64,000 nt of DNA from Limnanthes douglasii subsp. nivea (taxonomy: Eukaryota; Streptophyta; Magnoliopsida; Brassicales; Limnanthaceae). The notes below the pieces were generated by a model, which was given only the letters and a program-made list of their open reading frames with translations, had not been told where the DNA came from and ran no database searches. The DNA is taken from positions 124,249,706 to 124,313,705 of the forward strand of contig JAUPFV010000004.1 in the NCBI GenBank assembly GCA_036936605.1, written 5' to 3'. This document shows, in pieces, positions 35,284 through 45,480 of the stretch. The first letter of the stretch is position 1. Each line of letters starts with the position of its first letter. A program made the position numbers and the translations under genes.

Positions 35284-36389
35284 CTGTTTGCACCCCCAGT
35301 TCAATACATATATAAAGCTTATACCTGGTCATTATCCAGCAAGGGTGTCCTAAGAAGATATGTCATGGTTGATGCTTGGCACTCTAATCCCAACCATTTG
35401 AAAAACCTTGGTATCGAGGTTGGCTTCGCTACCTCGTGGCCGATTGTTGTGTGCTCCATGATGAAGGGCTGCATGGGGACAAGTTTTATCAACAAGATGC
35501 TATGTACATAACTAATTTTTATACTGAATAGATCAATCTTACAATTACAAGGGCGACGCAGCCGACGACTTTATCAGCTCTTTCTATTGTTAAGCAACTC
35601 CTGATAGACTGTCGAAGCTTGTACAGTATTGATCCAGCCGAGTCATAATTGTTTATTCTGCTGAGGTCTTCAACGTAATAAACCGTGTTCCAGCCCAGGA
35701 TATCTCCAGATACGGAGTAGAATAGTGTGGAGCACAAAAACAGTATCAACAGCCTCGCAACGTCTTCCAACTCATGCTCCCCTCCTTCGTTTATGGCCTT
35801 CTCTATACCCTCCTGTAAAACCAATGACAACATGGTATGTTAGAAATGTACAGAATCTTGCTTTATAAAGATGAAGTCCATTTTAGACGTACCTTTATAA
35901 TGGCATTTGTTATTGTTTTGGTATTACTAGCTGCTACTTTCCTGCCAGTTTTACCCATGAAGTATTTCTTCATCATCCTGGATTCGTCCTCCTCGTCGGG
36001 TGCATATTTGTTGTGAAAGCTCCGGTTTTTGTTAACCGCATTTTCTCGGTGTCATGCCTCAACCCGAATATTATCTTCACATCATTTTCAGTTAGCTTTA
36101 CATACTTGTTGCCAATCCTAAAGGCGTCTCTATCCACAGAGAATTGCTCGATGATATACTGAATGATTTGATAGAATTTTTTCTTTGGAAGCTGTGCCTC
36201 ATTACGGATTTGGAAAGCCGTTTTCAGAAGTGTGTAGAAGGGTGTGTTTCTTGCAGCTTCAATGTGGGCCCTTGTAATACGTATGTCTTTGAGTAACTTC
36301 AGAAGGCTCACCAACCCTGATCTGTAGTAGCTAGGTTTTGTTGTCATACTTTCTACACAAACACAAATCAGTTGGATTGTCACAAATAA

Positions 36390-36536
36390 TTCGCATGACA
36401 AGCTGCGAATTGCATATATATGAATATTGGTTTAACAGACAATTCGCAGCCTTGGCTGCGAATTGTTTGTAAATAAAGGACATAAACATATAATCGAGCT
36501 GCGAATTACTTGCATAACGGGTGATCAGGATGCGAA
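36390..36536. repeat. Palindrome cluster 8, Ulp1 gene 5' intron
   Basis: Exact units at 36,390 and 36,443 and half-sites at 36,500 and 36,531 inside the 488-bp 5' intron (36,348-36,835). Confidence 0.9.
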
Positions 36537-36835
36537 CTGTTACACTTTTTACATGCACGTTGCAGGGATCTGGGAATTATTGAACAAACACCAAAATCAA
36601 CAATGAACTACCTAATGCAGATCTAACATACATAATATTTCTCAGGAAAGTATTAGTATTACATGCAACTAAATTCTACCATGCCTTCAACGATAAACCC
36701 ATAAACTGAGCAACTATCGTCAGTAGATACTTCATTCCAGTATAAAAAGCAACGCCTATCGTGAATTAACAGAAAAAAGTGGTTCAAATTTGTCAAAAAC
36801 GCAAAAAAAAGTACACTTTCCACGATAATGCATAC

Positions 36836-37060
36836 CTGTTAAATTTCACCGATCGGAGAATGAGATTGAAGCTTTCAGAGACGACTTCACGACAACTTTG
36901 TCGAACAGAAGGTGTGTAGCCTGAGTGAGTAAAAGACGTTGACCGGTGCGATAGTGTCGAAGGTGCGAACGGTGAGAAGCTGTAGGGTTTTTGGGTTTGA
37001 GAGAGAGAGAGTATCACGAAGTCGAACGGTTTTCTGGTGGTTTCTAAAATTAGACTTTTG
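36836..37060 (-). other. 5' untranslated exon of the Ulp1-like gene
   Basis: The minus strand carries a pyrimidine-rich leader (a ct repeat near 37,002-37,012) ending at a good donor CAG/GTATGC at 36,836, followed by a 488-bp 5' intron to the acceptor before the ATG exon. Although partly open, it is more likely leader than coding. The left end is approximate. Confidence 0.5.
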
Positions 37061-37095
37061 TGTTTGTTTAGGGTGATAGGAAGGTGGAAAAAGTG

Positions 37096-37237
37096 GGTTG
37101 GAACTGAAAAATGGGTATATATAGTGGAAGGGTATTTTTGTCCAATTTATTAGTCTGGGTATTAAGTAACACTATGTCAAATTTGGGTACCGCCGGGTAA
37201 TAAGATAGTTGAGTGGGTATTTTCAGGTACTTTTCTC
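37096..37237 (-). repeat. Right terminal inverted repeat of the MULE
   Basis: Complemented, it starts GAGAAAAGTACC, then atACCCACTCAACTAT, ttacttaatacccag and cactatatatacc, matching the left repeat in order. Element end set by the taaaattat target duplication. Confidence 0.85.
37116..37123 (-). promoter_or_regulatory. TATA box in right TIR, Ulp1 gene promoter
   Basis: tatatata within the right inverted repeat, equivalent in position to the left-TIR TATA box, about 50-80 bp upstream of the probable leader on the minus strand. Confidence 0.55.
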
Positions 37238-37246
37238 TAAAATTAT

Positions 37247-40200
37247 TTGGTAATTATTAAAAAAATATAGATATTTATTGAGTTTATAAATTTAATATTA
37301 ATGTCATTGAGTTATTTAGATTTTGGTGAAGTTAAGAGTATAATTCTATTTAAAGTAAGTTTTGTATAAATATAAGTGTTATAAGTTTTAAAAGATATCT
37401 TTTATTTATATAATTAATATAAATTAACTAAAGTAATTCTAAATTGATAAATTAATTTATAAAAAAACGTCTATTTCATTAAAAACATGATAGGAAAAAA
37501 TCTGATTGATATCTAAACCTAATTTAGATTCGAATTAAATTAATAGAATTATATTTAGCAATTCTGGATTAATTTGATTGTAATATTATTTATTAATCTT
37601 AATCAAAAGTAGTTTGTATTTCTTTTTTTCTTTTTCTTTCATAGTTTTATTTTATTATTTTATTTTTGTTCTACAAATAATTTTAAAAAAAAAAATTTCT
37701 TCTACTTCTACTTAAGCATAAAATATTTAAAAAATCATTGTAAAATTTTTAATTTTGGTGTTATTTAGATTATGTCGTTTTAGGTTATAGTATTATTTAA
37801 ATTCATATCATTTGATTTCTATTTCTACGACTTTTTAAATAGCTTTTATAAAGTCTTACAGTATAGGTTAATTTTCCACACAATCTATCTAAAAATATCT
37901 GTAACCATTAAACAACTAACATTATATAATGATCATTATACTCAAACTAAAGAATGTTATAATAAAAATGAAATAAAATATTCAATTTTTTTTGAAGTCA
38001 TTTGTGAACGGGATAAAGAAAATGTAAAAGGCATATCATGGAAAGAATTGTAACCTTGTCATTGGCATATAAATCTTTATTCCAAGTTGTGGACATAACA
38101 TTAAATCACAGCTTCTATAGTTTTTATTAAATCATAGCTTATACCGGTCTTTGGTGATTGCTTCGTTGATGTGTTCGAACTCTCACTCAAGTACTAAACT
38201 GGAAAACTCATTGGAAAGACGCTCATTATCAAGTATTTTATCTGTTTCTCTTTATTTCATTTATTTAATTGAAGCATTCAATATTTTATTTTTCGCATGT
38301 ACAAATTTTATTAGAATAACGTAATGTTCAGTGTTTACTTTCTATCAATGTGTTTCTTTGTTTTACTAATTTTAACCTAAATCAGAGTTATATTATAATA
38401 TTAGGTATTTCATGTTTTTTTGTTTTAGTCTGGAATTTGACTTTAAGATAACAACAAATGCGTGAATATAATGAAGATTCTGAATGTATTCATTATCATA
38501 AGAAATGAACATTTGATGTTGTAAAATTCTTGACATTTTGATTTCCTAATAGTCGTGACACTCTAAAGTTGTAAGTAATCTTTTCGCATATGTGATCTGG
38601 TTTTTTTTACTTGGGATAAAAGAATTTTGTAGAGGGTTTCCTAATTATAAACTGCTAACTATTTACTCAGACATAGAATAAGGTGTGATGTGGACATGAT
38701 AGTCACACATCACACGCTAAAAATACTAAATAAACTAGGGATCTTCATTTTTTTTTTTGCTTAAGGGTGAGATTCTCAATATTCTTATAACATTGACGAT
38801 TGATTAATAATATTTCCGTGCTTTTTTTTCATGTCCTAAGTAACAAGGAAGTACTCTCTTTTTTGTTATATTTTTCGTTTCAGGAAATGCACGAATTACT
38901 TATAAGTCTCAGTCTTTATATTAATCGTGTAAGACTGTTTCGAAGTGTTTTAAATTATAGTGTACTTGAGTGATAAATAAATGGTTCAAGTTGAAAACAT
39001 TGTTTTTGTTTCACAAAATGCTTTTTTTCCAAATAAAAAAATCTGGATTCATATAAGTTTATGAAATACAAAAGTTATTTATATGAACTTGCTATACAGA
39101 TAATTGAAAATTCAAGGTATCAAGTCCCCGATTAATACAAATGTTCATGTAAACCAAAATTGGCCTTATTTTTCATTTTTTGTACTTCATGACTAATGTA
39201 GTCTAGATATCAGAGAGTTCTCATGTTATTTTTTCTATTATATTTATCGGAGATTTCTCATGTTGTTTTTTTGTTATATGTAATTTGATTGTAAGTTATA
39301 CTTCTAAGCGTGAACCTTTTATATTTGGCTTAGAAAATTATGGTAAATTATGGTAATTTATAGTAGATAAATAGCTAAATTTATAGTTTATTTTTAAAAA
39401 CTATACAGTTATTACTATTTCACATTTGAAGATTTATTTTTTGAATTTTATTTATTTCATGTTTTAATTTTATTTGTTCAATTTACCAACGCGCGAGCAT
39501 TTTCTCTAGTACATATCGTAAAATAAAAGAGATATTTATTATGTTGGGTGAACATCTTTTTATTTATTATTTCCTCATAACTTTCTTTTACCAATAATGG
39601 CTGGATTTATATTTGATTTTGGAATTTTATTTATTTTTAGGTTTGTACAAGTTCGAATTTGTATTTATATTTATTTTGGCCTTTAAGGTTTTAATTTTAT
39701 TTTGGGCCTATTTTTTTTGTTTTCTATATTTAAATTATTTAAATTTTGAAAAATTTAAAGCGTGATGTAAGGTTAAAATTGACATATAAGTTGGATATCT
39801 TTTATTACGATCAATATACAAGCTATTTTTTTTATCTCACTAAACTCTCTTATCTCTTTTTATTTAAATCAAAGATATATTTATTACTAAAATTAAAAGT
39901 TATACAAAGTTTGAGGACTAGAAGTACAATAAGACCGGATTTGAATTGCAAAATTCAAATTTTTGCGCCACAACTTCCCTCCACCACCAAATCTGAAAAT
40001 TACAGCGTTAAAGAATCACAACATTCACAAAAGCTCTCTCTAATGCTCGAATAGTCCTCAGAACAAATATATGTCCACGAACCATCTTCGAAACAACCTC
40101 CCATCTCACAGAGCTTCTGAAATCACCATTATTTGCACAACAACCACGTAACAATCCAAATCTTCACGTCCATCTCCTTTATTGCAAAACAAAAAATCCA
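37247..40200. other. AT-rich intergenic DNA, no gene recognised
   Basis: No coding region. Near 39,490-39,515 the sequence caacgcgcgagcattt followed by tctctagt is reminiscent of a Helitron 3' end (GC-rich hairpin then CTAGT), but a stable hairpin is not evident. An open stretch at 39,746-40,054 shows no domain. Confidence 0.5.
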
Positions 40201-40219
40201 GCAGTGTCTCGAAAGGTAT

Positions 40220-43200
40220 TTAATTTGTATTAATGTAGCCTAGACCAAGGCTTTCAAGGAAGACAAAGGCTAGCAAGCTTGGAGGAGCATCAAGCTACTT
40301 AAATATAATTTTTTTATTGCATTTCAGATTCCATTTCGCAAGCCAATCCACTGCTTAATTCTAGACTCTCGAAATGTACTTTATAGTCATTCTAAACATA
40401 ATAAGCTTTCTCCAAGCTGCTGTCATGTCATAATCGAACCCAATATCATGATTCTTAGCTAAGTGATTAATAAGAATAAGAGAATCATATTATACATCTA
40501 CAGCTGTCCAATTATGTTTGTAACAGATAATTAAACCTTCAAGCAGAGCTTTAGATTCAACAAGGATAAGCGTGAGTTTCTCGAACATAACACCAGCTGT
40601 ATGAACAATATCGCCAGAGCTATCTCTGATCAGATACCTCCACAAGCTTCGCCTTTTTTAGCACAAGCCTCGTCCACATTCATCTTCTCTCTGCCACTTA
40701 TAGGTGCATTCCACTTTAGGTAAACCGACTTCTTATATATTTCAATTGAAGAGCATCCCAGAGCAGCCCCTGCATTTAAGGACTTAGACCAGTGCTTATA
40801 GTTTAACTTATTAGAAATATGAATTCCTTTTATTATATTGATGACCAATTCAATAACTTTATTGACATTAATATGTTGTGCTTTGTATTTAACTTCATTT
40901 ATAACTTTCCAAATTACCCAGCATATAATCTGAGGAATAAGGTGAGCGACATGAATTTTTTTGTACGAAAACCATAACTAGCATCTTAATATACGAGTTA
41001 GCACCATACATCTACTGATTTCAATATTGAAAATACATATAAAGAAGTTCCAAAGCTGCCAGGCAAAGTTGCAGTTTACAAAAAGGTGATTTTTGTCTTC
41101 GCAATTGTTGCAAAACAGACATTTTGAAACCAAATGTAGATGTCTCTTCCTCATGATGGAATCAATAGATATATAGTTATTAATAAGCTTCCAAGTAATG
41201 AAAGAGAATTTCATGGGGATGTTAGGATTCCAGATTTTCTTGAAAAAACGTGATTGGTTATGCTTGGTTCTCAGGCTGTTCAAAGTAAGCTTCATGTTGA
41301 AGTTCATATCATTCGAGTGCTTCCAACATAGAAGATAATCTGTATCAGGGTTTACTTTAATAGTCTTGATAATATCAAGCCTAGTATTAGAAAGACCTTG
41401 CATAGCATTGAAATCCCACTGATTATTTTTCCAAAAGGAATGGACATTGGCATCCAGATACCAGTTTATATTATTGGCACTTGCAATAGATGGCAGGTTG
41501 TGCCATGAATCCCTTCAAAAATCCATCTCACCCTTGCCCAGAATCCATGATAGATTACTCTCAGCTTGTCCTCTGATGCTTGTTAACCTTTTTCTAAACT
41601 AAAGAACCTCTTATGTTAGTAGCAATAGAAGGATGACTAGTTTTACAATAAATATTATGCATAATGTTTAACCAAAAACAATTGTTTTTACGAAAATTAA
41701 ACCAAAGCTTTTGAGAGAAGGATTGCTGAATTTCATCCAACCTACTGATATTCAGCCCTCCCTCTCTAAAATGCTTACAAAGAGAGGTCCAAGCAGACTA
41801 GTTAATTGCATTTATTTTGTACTTTGATCTCCAAAAGAATCTATTGAAAATAGTTTCCAGCTTTTTGATGATATTTTTAGGTAAAACACAGTTTTGCATC
41901 CAGTGATATGTAATAGGGAGAAGAACATTGGTTATTAAAGATAATCTACCTCCATAAGAGAGGTACTTACTGTTCCAATCAATGATTCCATCATTAATTC
42001 ATAGCTAGAATATGGTTGAAAATCTTATCTTTATTGTTGTTTGACAGAGCGACTCTCAAATGATTAGTAGGAAGAAAGTCCACCTCGAATCCAGTTTGAA
42101 GCTTCAAATTCTTGATTCTAGATTGAAGAGTTTTTGATGATATGATTATCCTAGTCTATTGCTTATTTATAGACTGACCCGATATCTTTTGGTAGTTATC
42201 AAAAAACCTGCTTAAAATATCGATCGAGAAAGACAAACTGTTAGTAAAAACCAGAATGTCGTCTGTGAACACAATACATGGAATAAGATACTCAGTCCTA
42301 GTTGCAAATTGCATCTTAGAGTTTCTGCTGAAAAGATCATGCATTCTTCTGGTAAGAACCTCTTCTCCGAGGATGAAAATGCTTGGAGATATAGGATCGC
42401 ATTGCCTTGATTCTCTTCTCATATGGAAATATTCATAAGTGTCTCCATTAATCAGTAAGGAAATGTGAACGTTGCTGATCATTTTATTAATAAGACTAAT
42501 GAACTTAGCAGAGAAGCCAAACGAGAGCAACACTTTGAAAAAGAAAGCATGAGAGATTATATCAAATGCCTTCGACATGTCTAGTTGAATTATTATGTTT
42601 CCAGAATTTGTCTTCTTGTTAATGTCATGAAGAAGCTCTTTTGCGATTAATATGTTGTCATGAATCAGCCTTCCCCTCACGAATGCACTCTACACATTTG
42701 AAACAATTATAGGCAACATATTAGATAGTCTTAGATTTACAAGAGTCGAAAGAATTCTGTTAATCATAGTACACATCACTATAGGTCTGTAATTGTTTCA
42801 CCAAGTAGGATTAGTGCTTTTAGGAATTAAAAAAATTCTCGTGGCAAATAGACCATTGGGAATGCTGCTACCATTTAAGAAGGAATTAAGAGAATTGCAT
42901 AGATCAGTTTTAATAGTGTTCCAACACACTTTGAAAAATAAAATGTTAAAACCATTTATGCCAGGGCATTATCACTCTTCATATTGCTGATGATTCTCCA
43001 TATTTCCTCTTCATTGGTGTTCTTAAGTAAGTTTTCATTGTCCTCCTTAGCAAACAGGGAAGGGATGCAATCAAAGAGACTATCCTGAAGCAAATTATTC
43101 TCTTCTTGTCTGTTGGAATAAAGATATGAAGCCATGATCTTCTTAAAGTAATTAGCATAGTCGCCAATATCATTATGATTCAAAATTCAGGTATCCTCTT

Positions 43201-44330
43201 CATTAATGCTTTTAATTTTATTTTTTCTTCTCTTATTAGAAACATAAGAAAGAATAGTTTTGAACTTCCACCACCATCTTTTAACCAACTGTTGAAGCAT
43301 TTTTGCTTCCAGTAAGACTCTTCATTTCTAAGTGCTTGTATGTGTAGACTGTTGGCTTTAGATAAATTGGTCCTTGAATTCTGATTGTTTTTAGTGTAAT
43401 ACATGATCTCCATTATTTTAACACTCTCTTCAGTGGATTTAACATTATCAAAAATGTTACCAAAATGCCTAGCATTCCAATCCTTTAGACAATGTTTAAG
43501 CCTCCTCACCTTGTACCAGAAAAGATGACTAGGCTTTCCACATATAGGCAGCATCCAATCATGTTCAACAACTCTTTGGAAAGATTCGTCATTAGACCAC
43601 ATATTTAAAAATTTAAAACATTTCCTTTTGTGAATTGAAGTAACATTATTATTAAAAGTAGTAGTTATAAGTAAAAGAGCATGGTCAGAACAAGTTCTGA
43701 CCATGTGGAAAATCTGTGTTTCTTTGAAAAAATTCATTCATTTGTCATTGATAAGAGCACGATCAAGTCTCTTCCATTTGTTACTTCTAGACCAGGTGAA
43801 TTTAAATCCACCATACCCAGCATCATGAAGGTTGCAAGTTCTGATAATGTCATTCAAATTTCCCATGATAGTTTGGTAGTTAGAGGTGCAACCCAGCTGC
43901 TCATCATGAGTGGAGATGATATTGTAATCACCAACACATATCTAGGCCTTGCTAGAATCAGCTATACTAATTAAATTATTCCAAAGTTCCATTCTTTGTA
44001 GGTGCTGACACTTAGCATAGATAGAAGTTAGGTAGAATCTTTCATCAATAACAGGGTATTCCACCTCCATATGCAAGGATTGATCCATGTTTTGAATGGT
44101 TCTCAGTTTGATATCATCCATCCAGAAGACCCATAACTTATTTGATATATTAGCAGTATACTCCTTGAATCTTGGAAAATGAGCAATTTCTTTATTTTTA
44201 TCAAACTTAACCATAGTTTCCTGTACATCTTAATCCTTTCAGTTCTGATCATAAAATTTAGCCTTCTCAAGGTTGGTTTGTTGTTAATACCCCTTGCGTT
44301 CCAACTAATCACTCTGATCATTATCAAAGT
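40220..44330 (-). pseudogene. LINE ORF2 remnant (endonuclease, RT, RNase H)
   Basis: The frame begins with IRVISWNARGINN (endonuclease N-terminus, about 44,320). YAKC..R..LW follows near 44,005, ICVGDYNII with a downstream E near 43,935, and CSDHALLL near 43,690. The RT part is the best preserved, at 42,680-42,156: a RGRLIHDNILIA-like start, IQLDMSKAFD (first catalytic Asp), RQCDPISP for the usual RQGDPLSP, and FTDDILVF holding the catalytic Asp pair. At 41,403-40,978 is the zf-RVT region with CLFCNNCEDKNHLFVNC. At 40,700-40,220 are RNase H fragments (NVDEAC, VESKALLEGL, VDWLAK) and the usual C-terminal P..L......G tail. It would perform target-primed reverse transcription. Dead in this copy. 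Confidence 0.88.
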
Positions 44331-45480
44331 AAGATTTTTGTAATTTCTCCCTTGAGTTTAAGGTCTTAACCGTTAGTTTACTTATTGATCTTCTTCTTCT
44401 TTTTTCAGATTTCAGTTTGGTGTTGATGATATCTTTAAAGCTTTGATCAGGAGAAAGGGTAGGAGTGCATATACAACTGCCTATGTTTTCAGGATCAAGA
44501 GTGGTTGTTTCCTGAAGGTTGAATTGAGTATATTCATGTTCCAACTTGTCCAAGGATTCAATAATTTCTGTTTTTTGGAGAAGAGTAATTTTGAGAGTCA
44601 TGCGGTTCCTCCATCATGTTGATCTGCTTCAATTTAGGACTAAGTTTTGCATGTAATTGTATGCGCAGATCTTGAGTCAAATCATTATTACTTTTATTTG
44701 CCACAGATTCTTGATCTTTTTTTGTGACGATAGATTTGAGTTTTCTCCTATAAACTTTGATTGTAGTTTGAGTATTTCTCGAGTCATTATTGCTCAAGAC
44801 ATCTTTAGACTGAATCTCATAATTATCTTTGTCATTTCCAATATTTTCTTTACTGTTTTCATCTTCAATCTTTGGTGCTTTCTTGCATTCAGAAAATTTG
44901 TGGCCTATGTGATAACAATACTCACAGTATGATGACACGTTTTTGTAACTGATGGAGATCCAACATCCATCATTAATCCCAAAACCAATCCACATTTTGC
45001 GCTTTAGTTTTTTAGAGATATCAATTTCAATTTGAGCAAAACAAGTGTTGGTATGAGCTATGTTCTTCTCAGGTACAACAACTTTGTAAGTTGTTCTTAT
45101 AGCACCAACAAGGTCATTCACCAATTTTGTGTCATATAGGCATTCTGGTAAGTTTTCAAATCGAACCCAGGTCAGGACAATTGGATTTTTGTATTTCTTG
45201 TTAAAATTTGGACTCCATCTTAAGATTCTCATCCCGAAATCATCAAATCTCCAGACGTTCTTCGATCATAGGGTGCAAACATCTTCCTTTAAGTTGAACT
45301 CAAGAAAGATGTGATGAGAATCTCATACTTCATAGCTGAATACACCATTGAATTTCAATGAATCCAAGAAATTATCGAGCTTAGCTTTCTTTGGAACCTC
45401 ATTACTGAATTTTCCAATAAGTATGATTTTTTATTGGCAAAGTAGTTGCTTCTTGATTTCCTCAGAATACTGGACAGAGT
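44305..45480 (-). pseudogene. LINE ORF1 remnant (DUF4283, CCHC zinc knuckle)
   Basis: RNA-binding ORF1 type. A stretch open from 45,232 to 44,558 contains MRILRWSPNFNKKYKNPI then TWVRFENLPECLY (DUF4283 pattern), followed by CEYCYHIGHKFSEC, a CCHC knuckle, and a basic tail. Upstream to about 45,480 the same domain can be followed through three stops (VPKKAKLDNFL, FNGVFSYEV, FLEFNLKEDV). A frame change near 44,600 leads into a Lys/Arg-rich C-terminus that ends at 44,305, overlapping the start of ORF2. Confidence 0.8.

Larger units (their letters stand above)
31410..36347 (-). pseudogene. Ulp1-like cysteine protease gene of the MULE, ten exons, decayed
   Basis: Exons on the minus strand: 36,347-35,893; 35,812-35,543; 35,468-35,325; 34,880-34,418; 34,341-34,052; 33,797-33,123; 32,861-32,544; 32,454-32,344; 32,267-32,037; 31,658-31,410. 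All introns are GT..AG and phases agree, giving a frame of about 1,068 codons once a one-base deletion in an A-run near 36,026 is allowed for. The N-terminal 290 codons are a helical domain like the head of other plant transposon Ulp1 proteins (possibly DUF1985-like). A long Pro/Gln/charged linker follows, including a Gln-rich tract. The C-terminal domain is a C48 (Ulp1/SENP) peptidase: His950 before TLLVID, Asn967 where the catalytic Asp is expected 17 residues later, and Cys1021 in LDCGIFVC preceded by PQQ. These proteases cleave SUMO-type conjugates. Seven in-frame stops and the Asp-to-Asn change make it inactive. Confidence 0.9.
26914..37237 (+). mobile_element. Complete Mutator-like element with Ulp1 protease gene (KI-type MULE)
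   Basis: A 10,324-bp unit flanked by identical 9-bp duplications taaaattat (26,905-26,913 and 37,238-37,246), the size expected for the Mutator superfamily. Its ends are imperfect inverted repeats of roughly 150 bp. Gene order: mudrA-type transposase (+, 28,006-30,298), small acidic protein (-, 30,788-30,285) and Ulp1-like protease gene (-, 36,347-31,410). The two large genes start next to opposite ends and converge, as in MuDR. MULEs carrying Ulp1-like genes are known in plants (Kaonashi elements of Arabidopsis, CUMULE of melon). Frameshifts and stops show that this copy is no longer autonomous. The noncoding parts carry a dense 20-bp palindrome family described separately. Confidence 0.92.
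40215..45480 (-). mobile_element. Decayed L1-type LINE
   Basis: The minus strand carries, in order, an ORF1 with a DUF4283-type region and CCHC knuckle, then an ORF2 with apurinic endonuclease, reverse transcriptase, zf-RVT and RNase H regions, the standard layout of plant L1 LINEs. Stops and frameshifts are spread throughout. No clear poly(A) tail at the left (3') end and no target duplication were found, so the borders are approximate. Confidence 0.88.

Noticed and set aside
27592..36536. A CRISPR array as explanation for the repeated TTCGCA/TGCGAA motif
   Set aside because: Repeats are short, occur in both orientations, are irregularly spaced and are split among introns of a eukaryotic element. 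There are no uniform spacers and no cas genes.
36793..37017. A 74-codon minus-strand frame at the right end of the MULE as a protein-coding gene
   Set aside because: Its position between the TIR promoter and a splice donor, and its pyrimidine-rich content, fit a 5' untranslated exon. The conserved protein starts after the 5' intron.
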